Shown: positions 45,668 through 61,352, counted from the stretch's first letter. The stretch is DNA of 64,000 bases from Sanderia malayensis (GCA_013076295.1 RQOL01000616.1:3748392-3812391), one strand, 5' to 3'. Made by a program: numbers and translations. Notes: generated by a model from the sequence alone, not told the origin.

Positions 45668-47152
45668 TTGTTGTTGGGGAAGAATTTCAAGGCTGGTCGT
45701 GTCGATCTTTGCTGGACGGAGAGCATGAATTTGTCTTCAACGTCTCCGCTCAAAGACATCTTGTCTTCTTATTCGCCAACAAGAGTCAGGAAGATTCGCT
45801 TGACGCCCGGAAGCTTATCAACATTTTGGCGCATCGCGAGTTTGGTATTAGCATTTGTACTTGGTATCGTCTTTTGGCAATGGTTTAATGCCATGAATGC
45901 CACGCCCAACTCGATCTGCAAGCCAACTGCAAATACAACGAAAAAGATTTTCGAGAATTTTCACACAGATAAGACCAGTTCATTTCAAACCATCCCGAAA
46001 GGTGTGGACAAGTTTCTGTTTGCTAAAAAGCGACCAGTAAAAACAGACAAGCTAATTATATTATACGGAAGGGACATTTGGACGAAGTTCGATTCTTGGG
46101 ACTCCTCTGACTGGAAGAGTAAATGTTCAAGACAAGACTGCGCCATTAACTTTGAATTGTCGTCGATACCTGCAAGCTCAGCTGTAGTATTCAATGCCTT
46201 GCAAATGCCAAGCACAAAACACAAGAATTTACTGCAGAAAACAAGACGGCAAAGTGGCGCTGAGAGTAAATTTGTGTTTTTATCAGGAGTCACCCCGTTA
46301 AACACAAGCTTTGACGCAGAAGACTATGACTTGTTCTTTGATCTGACAGTCACATACAAAAGGGATAGCGACGTACGAATTCCCTACTGGCCAAATGACC
46401 TGATTCTACCATCCATGTATGGCCTGCATTCGACGAATTACAATGACACGACGACTGCAAGCGATTATGACCCTGATATGATCCAAGGACTTTTCCATGT
46501 TCTTGGCAAGCAGAAGTTCATGCTATGCATCGTTAAAACATGCAAAGCTTCAGCCTGGTCGAGTAGTTTTATTCGCAAACTGCGTGACGAAGGTGTTGTT
46601 GATATATACACATTGGAAAAGTGCGATAATGATAATGGTGATGTTATGCCAATCAAAGATGCTAAGCCTTTGCCTTGTGCAAGCTTGTTCACAGATGAAT
46701 GCGTCAGGTTTGTAGAGCAATATAAATTTGTGGCGATCACCTTGGATGAGTACTGTGATGGATATGTACCTAGAGAGTATTGGTATGCGATAACTGCATG
46801 GCAAACAATACCCGTGCTGTGGGGATGTTTCTCAGAAGACTTGATTAAAAACACTTTTATAAATGCCCTTGAGGAGGAATACATTTCTCCAACATTCAAA
46901 AAAGCTTTGAGTGTTAGCAAAGACCCACAAAACTACCTGAAATTTTCTTTTGGCAACAACGAACGACGTGGTCGTAAATTTTACTGGCAATGCGAACTGT
47001 GCAAGCTTTTGCACGGTGAAAAGAGATCGGCCAAGACTTTGCTCAGTTTTGCTGAATTTTGGGACAAAGATCAAGACTGTAATGAAAATAGTCAAAATTA
47101 TAAATTAGCAAAGGCACAGTTGGTCAGGACTGGTGCTATTTCTGGCGATTAA
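45668..47152 (+). CDS. GT10-family alpha-1,3-fucosyltransferase-like protein, intronless
   Basis: These Golgi type II membrane enzymes transfer fucose from GDP-fucose to GlcNAc on glycans. The 494-residue frame has a short cytoplasmic tail, one membrane anchor (IASLVLAFVLGIVFWQWF, residues ~58-75), a Thr/Ser/Asn-rich stem and a luminal domain. Family motifs are visible: DLTVTYKRDSDVRIPYW corresponds to the acceptor-side motif of animal FUTs, and FVAITLDEYCDGYVPREYW with TIPVLWG matches the GDP-fucose-binding motif (usual form FxLSFENSxCxDYVTEKxW). The usual ENS is replaced by DEY and TEK by PRE, so it is a divergent member whose activity is uncertain. The first ATG is used; an in-frame one at 45725 is an alternative start. 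All neighbours have introns, so a retrocopy origin is possible. Confidence 0.8.
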   Translation: MLLGKNFKAGRVDLCWTESMNLSSTSPLKDILSSYSPTRVRKIRLTPGSLSTFWRIASLVLAFVLGIVFWQWFNAMNATPNSICKPTANTTKKIFENFHTDKTSSFQTIPKGVDKFLFAKKRPVKTDKLIILYGRDIWTKFDSWDSSDWKSKCSRQDCAINFELSSIPASSAVVFNALQMPSTKHKNLLQKTRRQSGAESKFVFLSGVTPLNTSFDAEDYDLFFDLTVTYKRDSDVRIPYWPNDLILPSMYGLHSTNYNDTTTASDYDPDMIQGLFHVLGKQKFMLCIVKTCKASAWSSSFIRKLRDEGVVDIYTLEKCDNDNGDVMPIKDAKPLPCASLFTDECVRFVEQYKFVAITLDEYCDGYVPREYWYAITAWQTIPVLWGCFSEDLIKNTFINALEEEYISPTFKKALSVSKDPQNYLKFSFGNNERRGRKFYWQCELCKLLHGEKRSAKTLLSFAEFWDKDQDCNENSQNYKLAKAQLVRTGAISGD

Positions 47153-47695
47153 ATTTCGATTCTGTTTTATTCCTTCACAACAAACTCGCAAGAGGTTTGC
47201 GTCGGAATAAAGTATGAGAATTTCGCGAGGATTTTCTGAAACATTTTATCAAATCTCCTTCTGGTAGGGAATATCAGACAAGAAAAATGTACATTTTATT
47301 TTACTCATTATGTATATATTGAATAAAAATTTAATAATTCACTATTCTTGTTTTTAGCTACTTTAGCAAGTAAAGTTTTTGTTGTAACTATAACTGACAG
47401 CAGTGTAATTATTAACTTAGGAGTATTCATTTTAATTTAACCCTATGAAATTTATTAATGTATGTATGTATAATTTGCATAGTGGAATTAAAAACCTGTC
47501 TTTTATCTTACTATTGAAATTTAACATTTTTTATCTGTAATATATCTTTAAATTTGTGCAAGAAAAAACTAACAAGGAGAAAAATACTCTTATAAAAGCA
47601 AGTTATTTTATATAATATTGAATTATTACTTCTGACTTTAAAATTATAGCAGAAGTTCAATATTTGTTCTACCAAATCAATGGATTATAAAAAAG
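47153..47695. other. Intergenic 3' region between convergent genes
   Basis: AT-rich sequence between the convergent fucosyltransferase-like gene and VMA21. Apart from the polyadenylation signal I see nothing in it. Confidence 0.4.
47332..47337 (+). other. Polyadenylation signal AATAAA
   Basis: AATAAA lies 180 bp after the fucosyltransferase-like stop codon, within AT-rich sequence. It is the canonical signal in the right orientation. Confidence 0.5.
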
Positions 47696-48157
47696 CTATT
47701 CTGTCTTTACAAGTTCATGTTCTTGTTGTTCTTCTTTCACTGCAATATAAATGTACCATCCAATAATAATATGTATGAATACTACAGTTCCTATAACTGC
47801 ATTTACAGATCCATCCTCGTAGCCAAGATATCCTGTGAAAAAAGACGAAATTACGTAAAGAAACCTGTTGCTTGTTATAAGTTTAAAAACATATGATAAA
47901 GGTTTCTGATCTGATGTTTTCATACCTTCAAATAGGAATGACTTCATGAAAAAATAGGCAAAAATTGGAGCGATCAGCATCATAGCAGCAAATATAAGAA
48001 GTGTTTTCAATACCCCCATTTCTTTAGGACTAAAATAAAAATAAATACATATAGAAGTAGAACAATGTGATGTAGAGATGACAATGGCCTAAATGTTTGA
48101 GCTTGAGTATTATTCGTTAATTTCTTACCCCAGAGGGTCACTGTTCTTTTGAAACAT
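47696..48157 (-). CDS. VMA21: VMA21, V-ATPase V0 assembly chaperone
   Basis: VMA21 is a small ER protein that helps assemble the V0 sector of the vacuolar H+-ATPase. Three exons join cleanly: 48129-48157 (MFQKNSDPL), 47926-48029 and 47696-47832, giving 89 residues with exact phases. Two hydrophobic segments are present (TLLIFAAMMLIAPIFAYFF and AVIGTVVFIHIIIGWYIYI), with KSFLFEG between them matching human KSYIFEG. Length is close to human (101). The second intron (47833-47925) happens to be open in frame, so a naive single-frame reading gives a false 107-residue protein with 31 extra residues. Confidence 0.9.
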
Positions 48158-48546
48158 TTCCACGGAAATTCTAGTTACTCGATTATTATAAATATGACTT
48201 AAATATATTCCAATTTCTTTGTGAAATCTCTTTGACAATGTCTTCTTTCCTCGTAGTAATACTTATGAAATTAAAGAAATTTTCAATTATAAAGTTATAG
48301 CATTATAAAGTTAGGAGGAATTTAGGCACATGCAATGCAATGCCCTCGTGTTGTTATTGTCGTTGTTGTTGTATTTGTCACATGTGTGCACGAGAAAGTT
48401 ACATCAGCAACATCAAACTTTTTTTCCTTTGGAATATATGAACAATCCAATGCTCTGCACGCCTCAAATGGCATTAAAAGGATTCTTTAACAGCTGAAAA
48501 TTCAAGTACCAGTACCAACATCTCGATTTGACCTGAAAAAGGCAAG
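48158..48546. other. Shared upstream region of VMA21 (-) and CLPB (+)
   Basis: About 390 bp separate two divergent start codons, so this probably holds a bidirectional promoter. A TTGTTATTGTCGTTGTTGTT run lies near 48350. No gene was seen. Confidence 0.45.
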
Positions 48547-52599
<4,053 letters not shown>

Positions 52600-53616
52600 C
52601 ACACTTTTAATTAAGGTCGTCTCATTGGTGCAAAACAACAAATGAATTTTAATTCGCAAGGTATATTTCCCGAGGTAATTGTTACCTTTTTAAAAAAGTA
52701 CATTGTCTATCGATGGGGATAAAGAATATTTAAAACTAGGTAAAAGAGCGTGGAAAGCGTAAATATGCGTGCGAGAGGCTTGTTCTTTGGGAGTGTTTAT
52801 TTGACTTTTAAAGTTAAACAACAAAATTGTTCCTCAAGAGAATTAAAGTAATTTATCTTTTGTGTCCTCAATGAATCGTTTGAAACTTCATGGCAAACTA
52901 GTTTAACGGGTCATTCGGCTCTATCGTGTTTGCTTGCAATGTGGAGGATTTAATACTCTGAAACTGCGGGACATTATAAATGAAAATACATCACAACTTT
53001 GAACGGGTAGTTTGAGACAAGAGCTGGTGTTATTTCTAAAGGATTTACGGTCATTCTGGGACCAAGGTATCTTGATAAAGGCTTGAAAAGTCGTGAAGTT
53101 TACAAAGCCGTTACCTCGTTGTGTGGTTCTAGAGGTGAGTGCAATGTTTTTATTCTCTTTGCTATTTTTACTTGATGAAGCAAGCAAAGAATGCTTCTCC
53201 GTTATATTGTCGGTTATTACATGAAATTTAGCGAGGAATTTAGTGTCTTTTGGGAAAGTTTGCAATAGAAAGTCTTCCAATTTTCAGTTTGTGCAATTGC
53301 GAAGAAGCAACGCAGTAAAATACACGTTGAAACATCAAAGCAATGTTGTAATACTTTTTATACAAAAAATTGTCTACGCTATGGAATAAATAGACATAAA
53401 ACTATGTTACAGTACAATTTTCAAAGAGCTACAAGCAACCATATACCAAACAACAACACAAAATAACCTCGCATTATAACTCGTACAAGAATGATAATAT
53501 ATTCTGTCATGAACTACCTTGAATTTGAAAATTTTTAATTACCAAAAATCATCATCGTATAAAATTATCATCAATAATTAAGAATTTTTTTGCTTGGTAA
53601 TTAATTTATTAAAAAT
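52600..53616. other. Intergenic region between CLPB and NIPA
   Basis: This lies between two convergent genes. A 119-codon minus frame at 52921-53280 shows no recognisable domain. No repeat structure was seen. Confidence 0.4.
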
Positions 53617-55312
53617 CTAGAAGGTGTGACTAATGCGGTCATTTGGTGAGCTATGATTCCTAGAATATTCAATTTCTTCATCACTATCTTCATTGCCTTT
53701 TATATCAGATAGCAGAATAGTTTCAGCACCATCACCAGTTCTTATATCTAAATCATTTGATGCACTAGCAGCCACAAAAAGCTCTTTCAAGGAGAACTGC
53801 ATGTCCTTAAAGGAATGCAAAAGAAAAACACCCACTATTATAGTTAGGAATCCACACAGTGCCCCAAGCACATCTCTGGAGCCAAGATTCTCCCATTCTT
53901 TGAACAGAATAGCGGATGCAGTTATGGTGAATGTAGTAAACATAACATAGTATATGGGAGTGACAATTGATGTGTTGAATATATCCAGTGCTTTATTCAA
54001 GTATACCATCTGCGTCAAAACACAAACAATGCCTGAAATGAGCAACATCCATGTAACGGGGTTTCCCATTTCACTGTGGCCAGAAAATGTTCGCTTGAGG
54101 ACAATGCCAAGCCCCTTGGTTGCCATAACTGTCAACGAGCCAATTGATGAACATATTGCTATGTAGATTAGTATGTTTTTCTTGCCATGTTTCGGAGCTA
54201 CTTTGGTGATGAGAAAAATGGCTGCTCCGGCAGCAATGATAGCATAGCAAATGAATCCTGCGAAAAAACAATTTTACGTGTCAGCAAAAAACCCATCTGC
54301 GACCAAAATGTTAAGAATACAGTCCATTAAGGTAACTACCTGGATCCCTTAGTTTAACTGATAATTCTTCCATTGTGGAAACATTTTCTTCTTGTGGAGC
54401 ATGTATAATTAGAACAGTTGAGCCAAGTATGCAAAGAAAGCAACCAATTTTGCCATGAAGATTCAGCTTCTCATTTAAGAGATACGAAGAAAGTATAGCA
54501 CTAGAAAAAAATCAATTTCCATCTTTGTTGATGCTTTGAAAATGATCTTTCTCAAGCATTAAAATGTTAATGCAATAAAACATTAATAGGTTACCTGATT
54601 AGTACACTAAGTGCTCCCAAGGGTGTCACAAGAATTGCTGGGGCAAATGCATAAGCAGAAAAATTTGCACCTTCACCAATTATCACTGAAAATGAAACAT
54701 TATATCTGCAATATTCACATCTGAATTAAAAAAATATATAAAAGGAAACTACTTTTATATAAATGTTGCTTTACTTGTTATCATCCCTGTCCACCACATC
54801 CATTCTTTCAAATAAGCGAATCCACCCTGTCCTGTAATGAAAACAATTTCTTTACTTTTGTTTTTCTTACCAACGATAAGAAACTGTGATTAATAAATGT
54901 AGAAAAAGAAACTTGGCCTAAATGACGCAACATCTTGCCAGGCAGACATTTTTGGCAGCTGTGTTGTGTAGCATAACAAAAGGTTAAAACAAAGAAATAA
55001 AAATACCGAACCTGCTCTTGTATCTGAGCTCCTAGAAACTCGCAAAAGTCCTTTCTTTTTTATGATGAAACTTGAACCGATAAAAAGCCCTGAGCTCAGA
55101 GCCAAACCAAGTCCTTTGTAAAAGTCCGAATCATTGTTCGCCTGGGGAGACATTGTTGGAATAAATGCTGCAGTCATGACGTTTGTACCTTTGAGAAAAA
55201 TAGGCCTTCGGTTCTTCATAATTTTATAAAATCAATGTTAATGTATAAAAGGGGTATACAAGGGTTGAAAACCTGTTGAATTACCTGGGAATGCGCTTTT
55301 GTTACCGGCCAT
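53617..55312 (-). CDS. NIPA-family magnesium transporter
   Basis: NIPA proteins are nine-helix membrane proteins that move Mg2+ at the plasma membrane and early endosomes. Exons read in order: MAGNKSAFP (ATG at 55312), then [20 protein letters not shown] with [14 protein letters not shown] (family hallmark), [48 protein letters not shown] with IHAPQEENV, and a long last exon with [37 protein letters not shown] and [20 protein letters not shown]. The C-terminal tail is acidic and cytosolic ([12 protein letters not shown]). Sequence is closest to the NIPA1/NIPA2 type in my reading; I do not choose between them. The exon 2 donor is GTTCGG, weaker than the GTAAG type used elsewhere here. Confidence 0.92.
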
Positions 55313-55487
55313 CTTGCATCATCATTTGTTGTTGTTGATATGCACCGTCCTTAACCATTTTCCTTTCCTGTTGACAATACTACGATGATTATTATGATGA
55401 CGATGAAATGAATAGGAGGTAGTCATTAGACATCAATTACGCATGCGCTTCAGTGCTTTCAATCAAATTATTTATACAACCACGTTG

Positions 55488-57758
55488 TCATTTAATAGAG
55501 GTAGAAGACCCAATAATGATACAACTTAAAATGTAAACAATATTGAATAAAATAAATGTTGCCGGAAAAAGTATTCTGCTATAGCGATCTAAAACATGGC
55601 TCTTTTTCTCATCATAATCATCATCATCATCATATTCATTCTCGTGATCTGGGTCTGATTCAATAATTTCTTCATCTCGGTATCTGGCACCTTCCGAAAT
55701 ATTCTCTGGGGTTTCGCTTTCTGTTTCATGCATTCTAATGTCAGAATTATCGCTACTTTCATCCTCGCAACTGCTGGAATTGCATTTTGATTTGGCATGG
55801 ACTTCAGCATGTTCTTCAACATCCTCTCGCTGTGTCTGTAAAGCAATAGATGGGTACTAAACGAGCTTCGTGCAAGAATAATCTCCAATAAAGTACGTGT
55901 AAGTGAGAATAGTCTCCTCCGTAAAGTGCATGTAAAAATAGCCTCGTGCAATGTGCTGCTAATGTGGATTGAGTGTAAAAACAAGCAATAACTGATACCT
56001 GGTTAGATGGAGACATCGTGGCATTGACAAATAAATATTCAATAATCGTGGCAAACACGTAGAATGCACAAACATTGATGTAGATTTCAGTTGCGGTTGA
56101 AAATGTTTGGTAAATGAAATCATTTGAGCGGATGCTTTCTGCAGTGCTGATAAGGGTTAAGAATGTAGTAGCTGGCAGGCCTGTACGTGCAGGACAAGAT
56201 CGATGATCGAGCCAGAAGGAGATCCAACTTGCTGATACGATTAATGCAAGTGGTACGTAATACTTCATCAGGTAGTAGGGAACTTCTCTATGCAAGAACA
56301 GTTGGAATCTCACTTGATCGAAAACTCCTAGGGAGAGGAAAGAAAGTTAGAACGAATAAGATACAAAGTTCTTTATCTGTTGTTTATATACAAATTATTT
56401 TCACTTTAGAGCTACTACATGGTTGGATATAATGATACGCACCAGTTCTTGAATAGTTCTTCTTTGAAATTAATACTTTGTAGTTTTCGAGAGTATATTC
56501 TCTGAATGCAAACTGGTCGCTTCTTCTTATGGCGGGAAATTCTGTAGACGGCAAAAGAGTGAGCATTTTTGTATTATATCCATCTGAAATAGAAATATAC
56601 ATATTAGAATAGAATATGAATTTTTGTGGTACAAGGCATTGCATATGTAATGCAATGCACCTGTTTTGAAAATATTAAACTGAAGAAAGGGCAGTGTAAA
56701 TGACTTACATGACTCAAACCCCAACTCGCAAGTTTGCTGATCAAATGGAAAGTCGGAATAGTTCATCGCACAGAAAACGTTTACCCTAATTCTGCATAAG
56801 ATAGAAAGAGAATTTGTATACTATTTTCCATGTGCCAAACTTTGTTGAAATTGAAATAGAAAATAGAGGTAATGCCATGCTAATATAATTCAGAACATCA
56901 ACGTAAAAGAGTGGTATCAAATGCTTACCGTGTATAGAAGCTAACCCGGCCATTACCACTTAAATGTAGAAAAGATGATCTGTCAACAGGTGTAATTTTC
57001 CTCTCTCCTGTCAGCCATAAATCCGGTAGCCATACACTATGAACACTGTTGCCAGTAAGTATAATAGTGGCATTTACCGTTGAACTATTAAACTTCAACC
57101 GCTCATCTGTCCATTCCAGTTGAAGTGACCCCTCTACAAAGATGTGCTATGGCATAAAATAAATGAGGCTTCGGTTAATCATTTTGGATATCTTTGCCTT
57201 TTCTCGCTTGTTTCACGTTTTTGGGTATGGTGATATGCAGTTGCTTATGCTACTTACATTAAAGAAGACATTTAGTGGCACCATGTCTTTTATCTCCAAT
57301 GCAATATATACTTTAAGAGGATTACCTTTAAATAAATTTTTTTACAGTTTAGTAAGATTGCATATGATGATGATGATTACTAACAGCTAGCTCTATAGTT
57401 GCAGGTTTTTGGCCCGGCTTTAGTGGTCTGGCCTTCCACTAGCATATCATACTTGTTTCCATTAACTAATGTTTTCCGCATAAATTATTTTTGTACCTGG
57501 ATAGGCTGAAGCTGGTATAGACGAGTTGATGTAATGTCTATTTTGGAAAATGTTCTTCATGACCAGTGTAGCTTCTGTTGTATTCATTGCTGTGCAAGAT
57601 GCAGTGCGATGTTCAAGGCTTGTAAATTGAACGAAATAGGTATAAAGTTGCGATTTGACGTGCAATAAGATGGCTTATAGAAGCTCAATTAACCGTATCC
57701 ACGCCCCAACTTACCTTGTCAGGAAGGTGTATATGACAAATACGTGATGAAACTCCAT
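55488..57758 (-). CDS. Cys-loop ligand-gated ion channel subunit, anion-type (GABA/glycine receptor-like)
   Basis: Pentameric Cys-loop receptors open an ion pore on binding a transmitter. The first exon (57715-57758) opens MEFHHVFVIYTFLT, a signal peptide, and splices in phase to a second exon with TTEATLVMKNIFQNRHYINS, the usual N-terminal helix. The ligand domain has LEWTDERLKF, SVHSVWLPDLWLTGE and the canonical Cys-loop, two Cys 14 apart (CAMNYSDFPFDQQTC, near 56756-56770). M1 is YYVPLALIVSASWISFW; M2 begins PARTGLPATTFLTLIS, and PAR at its cytoplasmic end is the signature of chloride-selective subunits; M3 is YINVCAFYVFATIIEYLFV. An acidic M3-M4 loop (DDDDDYDEKK) and M4 (ILFPATFILFNIVYILSC) end the protein. 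The ligand cannot be told from sequence. One or two exons in 57250-57460 (one with DMVPLNVFFN) have borders I did not fix. Confidence 0.9.
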
Positions 57759-58351
57759 TTCTCCTACTTTCAAATCATGCTTCTCTCTCTAGAAATTCAG
57801 TGCCAGCAACAGTTACTGTAAATTATTGATGAATAGAAACTGTTTATGTCATTAAAATTAATAATCTCTCCATGATTCCACCAGTTATGCTCTATTATAA
57901 TACATTTATAGTTTCATTAGTCACATTGTCTAGGACTTATAGATTCGCAACATTGTTGGCTAGAAAAATAACAATCTTTGTGGGCTTGTGGGATTGTCAG
58001 ACGTCAGTTCAAGTAAAATATTTTTTCTAAACAACGAGTCCAGTAAACATCGGAAGGAAAAGGCCCATGTAAAGCTTGATGTTTAATCAATCAATGTATG
58101 TTAATTCGATACCCACAACCGCTTTACCCCATAGTCAGGGACGCTGCAAGCATTTTGAGGTGATGAGAACAGTTGCTCAAAAATGGCAAATTTTCAATGA
58201 ATAATATTAAAATGACATGGTCATGATGATTAATAACACTGTTTCGCGCGAATAGAAATTAGAAATCCCTGACAAAAAAATGTGCATGCTAGTGAGTGGC
58301 AGCTTAGTAATATATAGATGATTGCATTATAATCCAAAATATAAAATTCAA
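57759..58351. other. Intergenic region between the receptor and NAXD
   Basis: AT-rich upstream sequence of the receptor gene and 3' flank of NAXD. No frame or repeat worth naming was seen. Confidence 0.4.
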
Positions 58352-60428
58352 CTACTTCGTTATTAAATAAAATGATTTTCCAATGTTTTTGATCATATCG
58401 GCAGTCACCATGGACCTTCCCGCGTCTCCAGGTTGTTCGGCCTGACAGGCATCAAATGTGATTCTGTTCAACTGCTTCACAATCGTGCAGCCTGCAAATG
58501 CACCCAAAATTGTTGGTGGGTGAGATAAGCTAGAGAAAGAAAGCCGAAAATGTTGTCAGTTATTAGTTATAAATATCTTTAATTTAGATAATCACGGTTT
58601 TCAATATTTATAAGAAAGAGGAAGATTATTGTGTACATTAAAACATACGTTGTTTTTTGAAAAGCCCAGTTTGTGAATGTTGCAATTGCTCCTGCTAATA
58701 CATCTCCCTGTCCTCCACACCTTCTTGGGCTTCCTTTCTCCAAAATCTTTGTGACTATAATAAAAACAACACAGACTATGTCATACCTTTACGTTATACC
58801 CAACACTATACTGATACTTTATACGTTATTCCTGAGTCAATGCTGCATACAATAGTAAGTAACTTGCTAATTAAAATGTAAATATCATTTACCGATAGCA
58901 CCGTTAGTTATAATATCAATTTCTCCTTTTTCAACTAGGGTAACGCCACCAAGTTTTAGACTCAATGATGTCAACTCTTCAATTCTGTTATCTTTATCTG
59001 GCAGCCTGTCCATCTACAAAGAATTGAAACAATGAGGTAAGTGAGAAAACTTTAGCTATTAAATAAATATTTGTGCAAAAGAAAGGCAAGTTAGCACAAG
59101 TAGGAAATTGAGTTGACTTAACTCACCACAGCTTGAAACAGGCGCTGGTATTCTATAATATTTGGAGTCAGAATAGCGTGAGGGTAGTTGGCAATTAAGC
59201 TTGGCTCTCGAGTTATCAAAAAAAGTCCATCCTAAAATGATCATCACAACGATAAAAGGTCAAAGCAACTGACCAATTTAATATGAAAAAAAAGAAATTG
59301 GAATAACTTGAAGATGCTAACTCCATCTATGATGACAGGCTTTTGTTGTTCCTGGATTACAGATATAATTCTCTGGAAACAAAGAAAATAGGTTTATGAG
59401 ATACACATTGCTAAATTCACACAAGATAACAATGACGGAATAAAAACACAAACAAACAAGGGTGACTCTTATTTGGGGTGGGTGGGTAACATACCTTGAC
59501 ATTTTGAAGAACCTTCTCATCTCTTCCCAGCCCTGGGCCAATGACCAGAGCATGAAGCCTTGGCATCCAAAACGTCATTTGTTCCACTGCATCATCTTCA
59601 TCCCTTGAACCAATCGTATGGCTTAAAAATCTTTAGAATACATACAGGATGGCTGTTCCAAGCTAAACTATTAATAAATATGTGATAGTATTGTGACTTA
59701 CAGCATAGGGTGAACTATCAGATCAGGGCTGTATGTCTTAATTGGGATACCAGCTGCTTCCGTGCAGAATACATGAGACAGCTCAGCCCCCTGGGGACAA
59801 ATGATGTACAAATGAAGGCATTCAAAAGTAGCAAATGAGCTGGCTAATCAGAGATAAATGCTTTGAAAAAGAATGACCAGTTTAATAGCAAGGCAAAATG
59901 ATTTATTATGGAAATTCAACTGGTATTTTCTTTTCTGCATTATGTACTGCTAATAAAGAATTAAAATAGTTGTGTACGAAGGCAAGACGACGGGGGGGGG
60001 GGTGATTATCCTCAACTGAAACTTACTATTCGAAGAGCTGTCATGGCTGCAAAATATGGTGCTCCAGTATATCTACAAATATAACATCAAATGGTCTGAC
60101 AAATCTGTCATATCAATCAATCTATCTCAATCAGTTGTCAACAAAAGTAATGACCACTGACTGTAAGACAGACCAAACAAGATTATCATAAAACTGTCGT
60201 CAAATGAAATGAAATGAGCTATACTTATCAAAATTGAAAAACGTACTCTTTACTGCCTCCGATAATTCCAATCCGCCCTGATTGACCCTTGTATGTTGAG
60301 TAGGACAACTCTGGCACAATTTCTTGAACATGCTGTCGAAATAGATCAACAGAGCTGGCAACCTTTGACATTTTTCGCTTTTGGCCTAATACATTAATGC
60401 CCCTAACATAATACGAAATAAACTTCAT
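58352..60428 (-). CDS. NAXD: ATP-dependent (S)-NAD(P)H-hydrate dehydratase (NAXD)
   Basis: NAXD repairs hydrated, damaged NADH and NADPH using ATP, working with the epimerase NAXE in cytosol and mitochondria. The minus-strand exons give [16 protein letters not shown] with [15 protein letters not shown] (nucleotide-binding start), then [14 protein letters not shown] (59520-59570), [28 protein letters not shown], and [17 protein letters not shown] (58684-58735) with the catalytic GGxGD motif. The C-terminus [16 protein letters not shown] ends at the stop at 58352. The order and spacing equal human NAXD. The 5' end is less sure: [20 protein letters not shown] (ATG 60428) follows a splice acceptor near 60473, so a further upstream exon with a targeting peptide is possible. 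Confidence 0.92.
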
Positions 60429-60564
60429 TTGCCCATGAATAAAAGCACTTAACACATCTTTCACAAACTCCACTGCAATAAAGAAATAATTGTGATAACA
60501 GCCACTTGAACAGAATACAAAGAGTAAGAGGCTCAAATTGGTGCTGAAATAAGCTCGCACTCAC

Positions 60565-60594
60565 AACAATAATGTTGTTGTTGTTGTTGTTGTT
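60565..60594 (+). repeat. GTT/AAC trinucleotide microsatellite
   Basis: About seven GTT units just upstream of NAXD, next to a short stray piece matching the satellite unit of 62661-63512 (CACGCCCACCTTTACGGCCT at about 60600-60620). Confidence 0.6.
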
Positions 60595-60650
60595 GCATAC
60601 ACGCCCACCTTTACGGCCTCTAACCACTGATCTCAATAAAACGTATAATG

Positions 60651-61120
60651 TACAGTTGACATCCGCTTACTCGAACTCTCAAGGGAAATCGAAATTTGTT
60701 CGAGTAAGCGAATGTTCGACTTAGCGGAAGCGGATGGCCGTATTTTTTAGCTAAATTAGTTACATTCGAGTCAGGAAAGTAAAATAAACCCACAAATAGC
60801 AATTCTATTTAAATTCTAAGCAAATTACGTATAAAACGCGTTAATTGGGCAAAAAATACGAGCCCAATGCGTGAAAGGTTCATACGCCTACGTGAAAGGT
60901 TTTCATGCGTATAAGGACAGATGGACGGTTATAGAAGTTCTACAGGAACAACTAATTACTAACAACTAATAACATATTAATTTAACGAAAATTAAATAAA
61001 ATTTGTGAATTATTTTGTGAAAAAAGTCTTAGAGTTCGAGTTAGCAGACACTTTTTGGTCCAAGGGAAACAAAAATTCGTTCGAGCAAGCAAATGTTCGA
61101 GTAAGGGGTTCGAGTTAGCG
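60651..61120. mobile_element. pogo-like MITE
   Basis: The left end TA-CAGTTGACATCCGCTTAC, then CTCGAACTCTCAAGGGAA and GTTCGAGTAAGCGAATGTTC, is mirrored on the right by CCAAGGGAAACAAAAATTCG, TTCGAGCAAGCAAATGTTCG and GTTCGAGTTAGCGAG. Tandem TTCGAGTTA-type words in the termini and a TA border are typical of pogo/Tigger elements. No transposase inside (about 0.5 kb). The right border against the neighbouring repeat is approximate. Confidence 0.55.
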
Positions 61121-61129
61121 AGCAGCAGT

Positions 61130-61200
61130 GGTGCAATGGCGCAGCGGCAAGCGCACGGGCATGGGAACCGAAAGGTCTGCAGTTCGATACAAGTCTAAAG
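61130..61200 (+). mobile_element. tRNA-like (SINE head) unit 1
   Basis: A box A-like TGGCGCAGCGG (61137-61147) and a box B-like GCAGTTCGATACAAG (61179 onward) are spaced as in tRNA genes. Without a clean acceptor stem it is better read as a tRNA-derived SINE head than as a functional tRNA. Confidence 0.55.
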
Positions 61201-61280
61201 TAAATTTATTTTATTTCCTTTCTCAGCAGATGTTACACAGCAAAAATAAATAGAAGATAATCTTGGTTGGAATCATCGGG

Positions 61281-61352
61281 TGCAGTGGCGCAGCGGATAG
61301 CGTACTGGGATGGCAACCGAGAAGTCGATGGTTCGAGACCAAGAGGAGACCC
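61281..61352 (+). mobile_element. tRNA-like (SINE head) unit 2
   Basis: Box A TGGCGCAGCGG at 61286-61296 and box B GGTTCGAGACC at 61330-61340. Minisatellite sequence follows directly. Confidence 0.55.

Noticed and set aside
47696..48019. Single-exon 107-residue VMA21
   Set aside because: It includes an open intron and lacks the first exon. The spliced 89-residue form restores the KSFLFEG junction of the family.
52921..53280. 119-residue minus-strand ORF between CLPB and NIPA
   Set aside because: No signal peptide, domain, paralogue or splice context was recognised. Its length is possible by chance in this composition.
61130..61352. Functional tRNA genes
   Set aside because: Box A and box B are present, but I cannot fold a consistent acceptor stem or anticodon arm, and both units recur inverted inside a repeat.
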